Of a stretch of 64,000 bases of DNA, positions 1 to 7,101 are shown piece after piece. The notes beneath the pieces are model-generated. The model made no database searches and was not told where the DNA came from. It saw only the letters and a list, made by a program, of their open reading frames with translations. Position numbers and translations under genes: made by a program. The stretch comes from Methylobacterium terricola. Its GTDB lineage: Bacteria > Pseudomonadota > Alphaproteobacteria > Rhizobiales > Beijerinckiaceae. Position 1 is the stretch's first letter, and every line of letters begins with the position of its first letter. The stretch covers positions 62,001-126,000 of the forward strand of contig NZ_VDDA01000008.1 of the NCBI RefSeq assembly GCF_006151805.1, written 5' to 3'.

Positions 1-511
1 CCCGCTCCGGCGCGAGGCCGAGGAGCCGGGCGATCGCGGCGGCCGTGCCGAAGGTGCCGCAGGTCGCGGTGGTGTACCAGAGCCGGTAATGGCCGGTGCC
101 GGCGGCGAGCCCGAGCCGGATCGCCACCTCGTAGCCGGTGATCACGGCGTCGAGCAGGGCCTCGCCCGGCAGGTCGGCGGCTTCGGCGACCGCGAGGCAG
201 GCCGGGACGATCGTGTCGCCCGGATGCACGATCGCCCCGCGATGCACGTCGTCCATCTCCAGAACGTTGCCGAGGCCGGCATTGACCAGCACCGCCGCCG
301 TCGCGTCGGCGCTGCCGCCCGCCACGAGCGAGCAGGGTCCCGCCCGCCCGCCCTCCGCCAGCGCCGGCAGGAAGGCCGCGACGGGCTCGCGCGCGCCGGC
401 CGCCGCGCAGGCCGCCCAGTCGAGCACGTGCAGGCTCGCCCGCTCGCGGTCCGCCGCCGCGATCGGCCGCGACAGGCTCGCGACGAGGTGCTCCGTCAGG
501 CTTCCGGCCAT
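1..511 (-). CDS. MmgE/PrpD family protein, partial (N-terminal part)
   Basis: The reverse strand reads from an ATG at 511 through the left edge without a stop, giving about 170 residues; the C-terminal two thirds lie outside the window. The protein matches the MmgE/PrpD fold: an early VLDWAACAAAG helix, then EMDDVHRGAIVHPGDTIVPA, then the ITGYEVAIRLG and TCGTFGTAAA segments. Known members include 2-methylcitrate dehydratase and cis-aconitate decarboxylase. Which reaction this one performs cannot be decided from the fragment. It lies divergent from the AbrB-type gene across about 220 bp. Its placement beside a CoA-catabolic block suggests an organic-acid role, which is inference. Confidence 0.85.
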   Translation of the reverse strand, partial: MAGSLTEHLVASLSRPIAAADRERASLHVLDWAACAAAGAREPVAAFLPALAEGGRAGPCSLVAGGSADATAAVLVNAGLGNVLEMDDVHRGAIVHPGDTIVPACLAVAEAADLPGEALLDAVITGYEVAIRLGLAAGTGHYRLWYTTATCGTFGTAAAIARLLGLAPER

Positions 512-733
512 GCTCGCTCGCGTCGCTCGATGAAGTCGTGCCGTCAGTCAGCGACACATCGCCGGATCAGGCAAGATCTCGGACGCTGTCGAAACCAGAA
601 CAGCAGATATCCCAAATCGCTATAGGGCCCGGGCGGCGGCAGCCGGTTATGGACGCGGGACACTGGGCGAGCCCGCGAGCGGTCCGCATGACCGTCGAAG
701 CGCCGCAGGGGCCGTCGAATGCCGGAGACCATC

Positions 734-1786
734 ATGTCGATGCCTGCCGGGGCCACGCGCGCAGCCGCCACCTTCGCCATCGGGATCGCGGGGGGCGCCC
801 TGTTCCACCTCGCCGGAATCCCCCTCGCCTGGATGCTGGGGGCGCTGGTGGCGGTGGCCCTGGCGGGCCTCGCCTGGTGCCCGACCGGCGTGCCGTCGCA
901 GAGCCGGCAGTTCGGCCAGATCATCGCCGGCACGGCGCTCGGCCTCGCCTTCACGCCGGCCTTCGTCGCCGGGCTCCTGCACAGCCTGGGCCTGATGGCG
1001 GCGGCGGCCCTTCTGTCGATCGGCGCGGGAATCGGCGTCTCGGTCCTCGTCGCCCGGCTCGCCGGCATCGACCGGACGACCGCCTACTTCGCCAGCCTGC
1101 CGGGCGGCGTCGCCGAGATGGCGGTGCTCGCCGACCGCTTCGGCGGCGACACGGCGCTGGTCGCGCTGTCGCAATCCTTCCGGATCGTCGTGGTGGTGCT
1201 GACGGTCCCGGTGGCGATCTCGTGGCTCGGCCGGCCCGGGACCTTCGACGCCGCGCTCCATCAAGGCGAGAGCAGCCTGCCCGTGCTCTGCGCCATGCTG
1301 GCCGCCGGCAGCGCGCTGGCCGCCGCGCTCGGTCGCCTCAAGGTCACGAACAACTGGCTCCTCGGGGGCCTCCTGATCGGGGCCGGTACGGCGTTCCTTG
1401 AGGTGCCGCGGGCCGGGGTGCCGTTCCCGGCCCTGGGGCTGAGCCAGCTCCTGATCGGCTGCGCCCTCGGCACCCGCATCACCCGCAAATCGGTCTCGAC
1501 GGCACGGCGCTTCCTGCCGGTGGCGATCGGCGGCACCCTCACCCTGCTCGTCTGGACCGTTCTCCTGTCGCTCGCTCTCAGCCAGGTGTCGTCGATCGGC
1601 TTCGAGGCCCTGGTGCTCGGCACCGCGCCGGGCGGCGCTGCGGAGACCGGCCTCACGGCACGCGCGCTGCACCTCAATGTCGGCGACGTCACCGCCTTCC
1701 ACCTCGTGCGGATCCTGTTCATCGTGCTCTTGAGCGCGCCGCTCTACCGGCTCGCCGTCCGGCGCGGGCAGGATCGTCCCCGGTGA
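734..1786 (+). CDS. AbrB-family integral membrane protein (duplicated Gneg_AbrB type)
   Basis: Very hydrophobic protein of 350 residues with roughly ten membrane segments arranged as two homologous halves, each with a GTALGLAFTPAF or GCALGTRITRKS-type stretch and a PGG motif (LPGGVAEMAVLA and TAPGGAAETGLT). This is the pattern of the Gram-negative AbrB/ammonia-monooxygenase-like membrane family, whose function is poorly known and may be transport or regulation. I chose ATG 734 because GGAG lies six bases upstream at 724-727; ATG 719 is in frame but has a poorer ribosome site. It is not the DNA-binding AbrB of Bacillus despite the name. Confidence 0.82.
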   Translation: MSMPAGATRAAATFAIGIAGGALFHLAGIPLAWMLGALVAVALAGLAWCPTGVPSQSRQFGQIIAGTALGLAFTPAFVAGLLHSLGLMAAAALLSIGAGIGVSVLVARLAGIDRTTAYFASLPGGVAEMAVLADRFGGDTALVALSQSFRIVVVVLTVPVAISWLGRPGTFDAALHQGESSLPVLCAMLAAGSALAAALGRLKVTNNWLLGGLLIGAGTAFLEVPRAGVPFPALGLSQLLIGCALGTRITRKSVSTARRFLPVAIGGTLTLLVWTVLLSLALSQVSSIGFEALVLGTAPGGAAETGLTARALHLNVGDVTAFHLVRILFIVLLSAPLYRLAVRRGQDRPR

Positions 1787-2224
1787 TGTGCGGGAGCGAC
1801 AGCCGCTGCTGCGCCCCCTCCCGTCCGGGCGGCGGCGCCGCGGAACTGGCCGGGCTTCGCGCCAGGAGCTGACCGTCCGTGCCGCACGACGTGCAACGGC
1901 GCCGTTCAGGATGTCGTCGATTGCCGCCGGCCCGGGGGTCCGGCGCGGATGGTTCCGCCGGTTGCCCCGGTGGAGCCGAGCAATGTGCGGTAAAGGTCAT
2001 CGTGCTCGGCACAGCCTCCAGCAGGCCGATGCCGAGCCGCCGGTACAGGGCGACCGGGGGCGACGGCCTGCGGCCCACGGCCGACGGAGGCGGTGGTCAA
2101 GAACGGCCGTCGGGCGTGAGCCAGCGCGATCGCAGTCTCACCCGCGGCTCGCCCACTCACCGCCGCCGGCTCGATCGCCCGCCGGTAGCCGTGGGCAGCG
2201 CTCGCGACGGGAGACGAACCGGAA
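1787..2224. other. Intergenic, no convincing gene
   Basis: The stretch separates two converging genes (AbrB-type and DUF35). Open frames exist on both strands, but their translations are Arg/Pro/Ala-rich, overlap one another and match no family I know. One reverse frame holds a LYRRLGIGLLEAV piece that faintly recalls a GNAT C-terminus, too little to call. No terminator with a T-run was seen. Confidence 0.5.
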
Positions 2225-2632
2225 TCAGCCCCCCGCGGCAGGCCGGAAGCACGGGACGGGCATCCCGTTCTGCGAGCGCTCGAACACCAGGGTCACGGCC
2301 TGACCGATCGCCAGGGAACTTGCATCGCAGGAGACGAGGCTCGTGAGCATGATCGGCCCCTCCTCAAGGGCAACATACGCCAATGCGCGCGGGGGAGCCT
2401 CGCGGGCGAGCACCGTGTAGCTGTACACCGTGCCACGCCCGGAGGCCTCCTCCCAGCCGGTCTCGCCGAGGCAGAAGGGGCAGCGTGCGCGCGGATACCA
2501 GTGCGCCTTGCCGCAAGCGAGGCAGCGTCGCAGCAGAAAGCGGCCCTCGCGCGCCGCCGCCACGAAGGCGGCGCTCTCCGGGCTCTCGGGCGGATCCGGC
2601 CAGAGCCCGTCGCGGCTGTCGATCCTCACCAT
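2225..2632 (-). CDS. Zn-ribbon/OB-fold protein (DUF35 family), partner of the adjacent thiolase-like protein
   Basis: 135 residues. A rubredoxin-like zinc ribbon at residues 37-54 (CLAC ... CPFC, four cysteines) is followed by an OB-fold half that begins at about 64 (GRGTVYSYTVLAREAPP). This is the layout of DUF35 proteins, small acyl-CoA binding subunits that form complexes with thiolase-like lyases (ChsH2/Ltp2 type in steroid side-chain degradation) or with MaoC hydratases. It starts three bases after the stop of the thiolase-like gene, with GGGAG inside the end of that gene as ribosome site, so the two are probably made together. It is the last gene of the leftward operon. Confidence 0.9.
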   Translation of the reverse strand: MVRIDSRDGLWPDPPESPESAAFVAAAREGRFLLRRCLACGKAHWYPRARCPFCLGETGWEEASGRGTVYSYTVLAREAPPRALAYVALEEGPIMLTSLVSCDASSLAIGQAVTLVFERSQNGMPVPCFRPAAGG

Positions 2633-2635
2633 CGC

Positions 2636-3802
2636 TCACTCCCTCCCGAGCACCAGGGTCGCGGCGCCGTGGCGGCTGCCGAGCAGCCCACCGATCCCGG
2701 TCGCGACGGCGAGGTCGCAATTGCCGACCTGCACGGCCGGATGCGCCTCGCCGCGCAACTGGCGCACCGCCTCGATCACCTTGGTCATCCCGCCCCGATT
2801 GGCCGGGTGGTTGTTGCACAGCCCGCCTCCGTCGGTGTTGAACGGCAGCCGCCCGCTCCCCGCGATGAGGTTGCCGTCGGCGACGAAGCGGCCGCCCTGC
2901 CCCTTCTCGCAGAAGCCCAGATCTTCGAGCTGCATCAGCACCGTGATGGTGAAGCTGTCGTAGATCGAGGCGTACTTGATGTCGGCAGGCGTCACTCCCG
3001 CCTCGGCGAAGGCGGCCGGACCGGAGCGGCGCGCCGCCGACCACGTCAGGTCGACCTCGCCGCCGCGCTGCCCCTTGGCGGCCTCTCCCGCGCCCATGAC
3101 CCGCACCAGCGGGCGTTTCAGGCTGCGGGCGATCTCGGGCCGCACCACCACCAGGGCGCCGCCGCCGTCGCTGACCACGCAGCAATCGAGGCGGTGGAGC
3201 GGATCGGCGATGACCGGCGAGGCCAGCACGTCGTCCACGCTCACCACGTCGCGCAGCATGGCGTGCGGGTTGTGCTGGGCGTGGTGCGAGGCCGCGACCT
3301 TGATCCAGGCGAGCTGCTCGGGCGTGGTGCCGAACTCGTGCATGTGTCGGCGGGCGCAGAGCGCGTAGAGGTTCACCGTGGTCGGGCCGAAGGGCGCCTC
3401 CCAGGGGCTGTCGGGTGCGTCCGCGATGACGGGCCGCGCCGCCGTGCCGGAGTGACCGGCGCTGCGCGGCCGTCCCGCCAGCGTGATCAGGGCGACGTTG
3501 CAGTGGCCCATGGCGATCGCCTGGGCGGCGTGCGCCACGTGGGCGAGATAGGAGGCGCCGCCCAGATCGGTGCTGTCGAGGTGGCGCAGGTCGAGGTTGA
3601 GGTAATCGGCCATCGCCAGCGGGCCGAGGCCGGGCGCGTCCCCGGCGCAGAAGTAGCCGTCGACGTCGTCCTTGGTGAGCCCCGCGTCGGTGAGTGCGCC
3701 GACGGCGACCTCCGCGTGGAGCTGGGCCACGGACTTGTCCGGGGCCTTGCGGGTCGGGTGCTCGTAGGCCCCGGCGATGTAGGCGCGTCCGTTGATGCTC
3801 AT
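2636..3802 (-). CDS. Thiolase-like protein lacking catalytic cysteines (SCP-x/Ltp2 type lyase)
   Basis: 388 residues with the SCP2-thiolase fold. Where thiolases carry the nucleophilic Cys, this protein reads TDLGGASYLAHVAHAA (GGAS at 81-84). The C-terminal Cys site is also lost (ATGIGGLLGSRHG), while the NNHPANRGG loop keeps its His. In characterised relatives paired with DUF35, such as Ltp2, Cys loss goes with retro-aldol C-C cleavage rather than thiolysis. A lyase releasing a short acyl-CoA is therefore my inference. It starts two bases after the SDR stop and is followed by the DUF35 subunit. Confidence 0.85.
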   Translation of the reverse strand: MSINGRAYIAGAYEHPTRKAPDKSVAQLHAEVAVGALTDAGLTKDDVDGYFCAGDAPGLGPLAMADYLNLDLRHLDSTDLGGASYLAHVAHAAQAIAMGHCNVALITLAGRPRSAGHSGTAARPVIADAPDSPWEAPFGPTTVNLYALCARRHMHEFGTTPEQLAWIKVAASHHAQHNPHAMLRDVVSVDDVLASPVIADPLHRLDCCVVSDGGGALVVVRPEIARSLKRPLVRVMGAGEAAKGQRGGEVDLTWSAARRSGPAAFAEAGVTPADIKYASIYDSFTITVLMQLEDLGFCEKGQGGRFVADGNLIAGSGRLPFNTDGGGLCNNHPANRGGMTKVIEAVRQLRGEAHPAVQVGNCDLAVATGIGGLLGSRHGAATLVLGRE

Positions 3803-3804
3803 GG

Positions 3805-4719
3805 TCAGACCGGGTCCCAGGAGAACACGTCGGGGCTGCGGTCGAGGGGTGCGAGGTGACCGCGCAGGGCCGGCAGGGCGTGCTCGGCGATCGTCTCCGG
3901 CGTCCAGCCCTCGGCCCGGTGCACGCCGCGCACCGGGCGTGGGTGGTTGAAGACGAACAGTTCGTTGTGCCGGGAGGCGAAGATCTGTCCGGTGATGTCC
4001 CGCGCCGCCTCGGAGGCGAGGAAGACCGCGAGCGGCGCGTTCTTCTCCGGTCCCATCGCCTGGAGCTTGGCGACCCGGGCCTTCTGCTCGTCCGTCCCGG
4101 CGGGGATCGCGCTCGTCATCCGGCTCCAGGCGAAGGGAGCGATGCAGTTCGAGCGCACGCCGAAGCGTCCCATGTCGAGGGCGATCGACTTCGACAGGGC
4201 GGCGATGCCGAGCTTGGCCGCCGCGTAGTTCGCCTGGCCGGTATTGCCGATCAGCCCGGAGGTCGAGGTCATGTGGACGTAGGCGCCGGATTCCTGGCGC
4301 CGGAAATGCTCGGCCGCCGCCCGCGCGACGAAGAAGCTACCGTTGAGGTGGACGTTGATCACCGAGAGCCATTCCTCCGGCGACATCTTGTGGAAGATCT
4401 GGTCGCGCAGGATCCCGGCGTTGTTCACCACGACGTCGATGCGCCCGAAGGCGTCGAGGGCGGTGGCGACGATGCGCTGGGCCGCCGCCCACTCCGCCAC
4501 CGTCTCGGTGCTGAGGACGGCCTCGCCCCCGCGCTGCTCGATGATCCGGCAGGTCTGCTCGCCGGGCGTGGCGGAGGTCTCGCCGAGCCCGCTCAGGCTC
4601 GCCCCGACGTCGTTGACGATCACCCGGGCGCCGGCGAGCGCCATGGCCAGCGCGATCTCCCGCCCGATGCCGCCGCCCGCCCCGGTGACGAGCGCGACCT
4701 TTCCCTCCAGCATCCCCAT
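3805..4719 (-). CDS. Short-chain dehydrogenase/reductase, probably 3-hydroxyacyl-CoA dehydrogenase
   Basis: 304 residues. NAD(P) site VTGAGGGIG at 11-19, NNAG at 99-102, and a catalytic Ser152-Tyr165-Lys169 triad in the usual spacing. The length and the GETSATPGEQT insertion after the second strand resemble the dehydrogenase domain of peroxisomal multifunctional enzyme 2 (HSD17B4) more than FabG. That would fit oxidation of a 3-hydroxyacyl-CoA just before C-C cleavage by the next gene. The start is firm: AGGGAGGAAC sits just upstream of the ATG. A palindromic repeat separates it from the hydratase upstream, so it may be partly uncoupled from the promoter-proximal genes. Confidence 0.88.
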   Translation of the reverse strand: MGMLEGKVALVTGAGGGIGREIALAMALAGARVIVNDVGASLSGLGETSATPGEQTCRIIEQRGGEAVLSTETVAEWAAAQRIVATALDAFGRIDVVVNNAGILRDQIFHKMSPEEWLSVINVHLNGSFFVARAAAEHFRRQESGAYVHMTSTSGLIGNTGQANYAAAKLGIAALSKSIALDMGRFGVRSNCIAPFAWSRMTSAIPAGTDEQKARVAKLQAMGPEKNAPLAVFLASEAARDITGQIFASRHNELFVFNHPRPVRGVHRAEGWTPETIAEHALPALRGHLAPLDRSPDVFSWDPV

Positions 4720-4738
4720 CGGGTTCCTCCCTGCCCTG

Positions 4739-4797
4739 GAGCATTTTCCGACGAAGTGGATACCGGTTCGTCAAAGAAAATGCGGCAAAATCAAAGA
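4739..4797. repeat. Rhizobiales-type palindromic repeat
   Basis: GCATTTTC at 4741-4748 and GAAAATGC at 4776-4783 form 8-bp arms around GTGGATACCGGTTCG. From memory, near-identical elements (gcattttc...gtggataccggttcg...gaaaatgc) occur in many copies in Rhizobiales genomes. It sits in the only sizeable gap of the leftward operon. Confidence 0.7.
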
Positions 4798-4798
4798 C

Positions 4799-5578
4799 CT
4801 AGCGCCCCGTCCAGCGCGGCGGGCGCTTCTCCACGAAGGCCCGGGGTCCCTCGCGGTAATCCTCGGATTGCTGGATCCGCGCGCGCGCCGCGGCGCTCGC
4901 CGCCCTCAGCACGGCCTCGTCCGCGTCGGAGGCGAGGCGGGCGACCGCGAGGCTCTCCCGCACCGCGAGCGGCGCATTCGCGGCAATGGCCAGCGCCAGC
5001 GCGACCGCCTCCTCCCGCGCCCGGCCCTCTGGCACCACCCGGCTGACGAGGCCGAGCGCGTGGGCACGCGGCGCGTCGAGGGTGGCACCGGTCAGGATCA
5101 TCTCCAGGGCGACGGCGCGCGGGAGCGCCCGCGGCAGCCGGTAGAGGCCGCCCGCCGCCGCGATCAGCCCGCGCCGCACCTCCGGCAGGCCGAGGCCGCT
5201 CCCCTCAGCCGCGACGATCAGGTCGCAGGCCAGGGCGATCTCGCAGCCCCCCGCGAGGGCCGGGCCGTCCAAAGCGGCGATCCAGGGCTTTGCCCGCCGG
5301 GCATGCACGAAGCCGGCAAAGCCGCCCTCCGGCGTCCAGAGGTCGTCCGCCCGCCCCGCCGCCACGACCTTGAGGTCGGCGCCGGCGCAGAAGACCCCGC
5401 AGGGCGCGCCGGCGAGCACCACCGCGCGGATCGCCGCGTCGGCCTCCATGCGGGCCAGGGCCGAGGCGAGGCCGCGGGCCAGGGCCGGATCGACGGCGTT
5501 GCGGGCCCGCGGCCGGTTCAGGGTGACGACCGCGACGTGATCGCCGACGCGCTCGGTCAGGACGGGGGCCTCATCCAT
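4799..5578 (-). CDS. Enoyl-CoA hydratase (crotonase family)
   Basis: 259 residues, standard crotonase length. The oxyanion-hole segment FCAGADLK is at 63-70. Both catalytic glutamates are kept: E113 in AGGCEIALACD and E133 in LPEVRRGL, 20 residues apart as E144/E164 in rat mitochondrial hydratase. The C-terminal FVEKRPPRW tail is also typical. A true 2-enoyl-CoA hydratase is therefore likely. The ATG at 5578 overlaps the stop of the upstream thiolase-like gene by ATGA, indicating coupled translation. It supplies the hydration step before the SDR. Confidence 0.9.
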   Translation of the reverse strand: MDEAPVLTERVGDHVAVVTLNRPRARNAVDPALARGLASALARMEADAAIRAVVLAGAPCGVFCAGADLKVVAAGRADDLWTPEGGFAGFVHARRAKPWIAALDGPALAGGCEIALACDLIVAAEGSGLGLPEVRRGLIAAAGGLYRLPRALPRAVALEMILTGATLDAPRAHALGLVSRVVPEGRAREEAVALALAIAANAPLAVRESLAVARLASDADEAVLRAASAAARARIQQSEDYREGPRAFVEKRPPRWTGR

Positions 5579-7101
5579 CAGGCGATCCTCCACTCGGCGA
5601 GTCCGTCCGGCGCCGGGCGCAGCGTTCCGGCGAGGCCGACGGGGGAGCGGTCGAGGTCGGTGAGCGCCGCGAGCGTGGCGTGATCGGCGGCCGGCACCCG
5701 CGCCAGGAGCCGCGCGCCGCCCTGGCGCAGCACCACCACCCCCTTCTGGGGGGCGCCCTCGCGGTCGAACAGCACGGTGTGGGTCTCGATCACCGCACGA
5801 CCCGCCTGCGTCTCGGCGATTGGCGGGACGGCACCGCGTCGCCGATCCGCCTCGCCCTGGACGGAAGCGGGCTCGATGCAGGCGGGCAGCGGTCGGCTCG
5901 CGAGCACGAGGGCGTGGTGCTTGGTGACGAACTCGCCCTGGCCGTAGAGCAGCCCGGCCCCGCCCGGCGCCTCGCGCAGGAGACGGACCATCGCGCAGGC
6001 CGCATGCGCCATGTAGCCGTTGAGCGGTGCGCCGAAGAAGGTCAGCCCGCCCGCGACGGTCGGCACGGTCTCCGGCGGCAGGCCGAGAGTGCGCCGCGCC
6101 ATCTTGGGCACGCAGGGGAAGCAGCTGTAGAGTTCGATCGCCGCGAGGTCCGCGGGCGCGAGGCCGGCCCGGCCGAGCGCCCCGGCAAGCACCGCATCCT
6201 GGGCCGGGGCGTGGTCGAAGGCGTCGCGGGCGAGCCAGTCCCGCGGCTCGCTCGCCGCGGCGCCGGGACCGATATGGATCAGGCGGTGCTCGGGCAGACC
6301 GGCCGCGCGGGCGCGGGCGAGACTCGCGACGATCACGGCCGCGCCCTGGTTCACCACCGGGTTCGCCACCATCAGCTTTTGGTACGGCCAGGCGATCGGC
6401 CGGTTGCCGGGCGAGGATTCGGCGATCTCCTCCGGGGCGGTCGGGCGGCGCAGCCAGGCGCTGGGGTTCCGGGCCGCGACCCGGGACATCGCGGCCCACA
6501 GGGCGGCGGATTCTGCGCGCCCCTCCCGCGGGGTCTGGCCCCAGGCGGCCTGGCAGGCGGTCTCGTAGAGCGGGTAGACGAAGACCGGCTGCGACAGGCC
6601 GTGGCGCAGGGCCTGGGGGTGCAGGTAGTCGCGCACCCGCGGGTTGGTCCAGGCCGGGTCCGGCGGGGTCCAGGGCGGGAGAGCGTCGCGGTCGGGCCGG
6701 AGGCCGGTGCGGCGCGCGGCGGCGGCGCTGTGCTCCGCTTCGCCGCTGCAGAACGCCGCGACCTCGGCCTCACCCCGGGCGATCCGCTGCGCGGCCTCGT
6801 GCAGGAAGCGCACGGGGGTCTCGCCGCCGACCGGGCCGTAGGCGAGGCGGGTGGGGCGGTGGCCGATCAGGTCGGCGACGCGGCCCGGCAGGTCGGCGTA
6901 GGGCCAGGACACCGCGTTGACCACGTCGAGGGAAGCGAGGCGCCCGAGGAAGCGGCCGCCCGCATCCGCATCGGCGCGGCGCAGGGCCTCCGCCATCAGG
7001 GCGGCGGGCTCGGGACCGAGCGGCCCCCGGCCCGGCGCGTCCGGCCGGTCCGCGACCTCCCCGATGCCGACGATGACCGGGATGCGCGCGGGGTCGCTCA
7101 C
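5578..7101 (-). CDS. Thiolase-like acyl-CoA acetyltransferase family protein with C-terminal OB-like domain
   Basis: 507 residues. Residues 1 to about 400 follow the thiolase fold (IPVIVGIGEVADRP start, YQKLMVANPVVNQGAAVIV, IELYSCFPCVPKMA, and TFFGAPLNGYMAHAAC near the C-terminal active site). The final 100 residues form a beta-rich extension seen in a subgroup annotated acetyl-CoA acetyltransferase. The usual nucleophile position reads GPVGGETPVRF with no Cys, so classical thiolysis is doubtful. The start is GTG at 7101, overlapping the upstream ligase stop as GTGA; I preferred it because the neighbours use the same four-base coupling. The substrate is unknown. Confidence 0.8.
   Translation of the reverse strand: MSDPARIPVIVGIGEVADRPDAPGRGPLGPEPAALMAEALRRADADAGGRFLGRLASLDVVNAVSWPYADLPGRVADLIGHRPTRLAYGPVGGETPVRFLHEAAQRIARGEAEVAAFCSGEAEHSAAAARRTGLRPDRDALPPWTPPDPAWTNPRVRDYLHPQALRHGLSQPVFVYPLYETACQAAWGQTPREGRAESAALWAAMSRVAARNPSAWLRRPTAPEEIAESSPGNRPIAWPYQKLMVANPVVNQGAAVIVASLARARAAGLPEHRLIHIGPGAAASEPRDWLARDAFDHAPAQDAVLAGALGRAGLAPADLAAIELYSCFPCVPKMARRTLGLPPETVPTVAGGLTFFGAPLNGYMAHAACAMVRLLREAPGGAGLLYGQGEFVTKHHALVLASRPLPACIEPASVQGEADRRRGAVPPIAETQAGRAVIETHTVLFDREGAPQKGVVVLRQGGARLLARVPAADHATLAALTDLDRSPVGLAGTLRPAPDGLAEWRIA

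Noticed and set aside
89..625. Rightward open frames at the left edge
   Set aside because: They are antisense to the MmgE/PrpD gene, Arg/Ala-rich and motif-free.
1719..2346. Several overlapping frames between the AbrB and DUF35 genes, one with a GNAT-like YRRLG piece
   Set aside because: No continuous domain, no ribosome site, and mutually overlapping.
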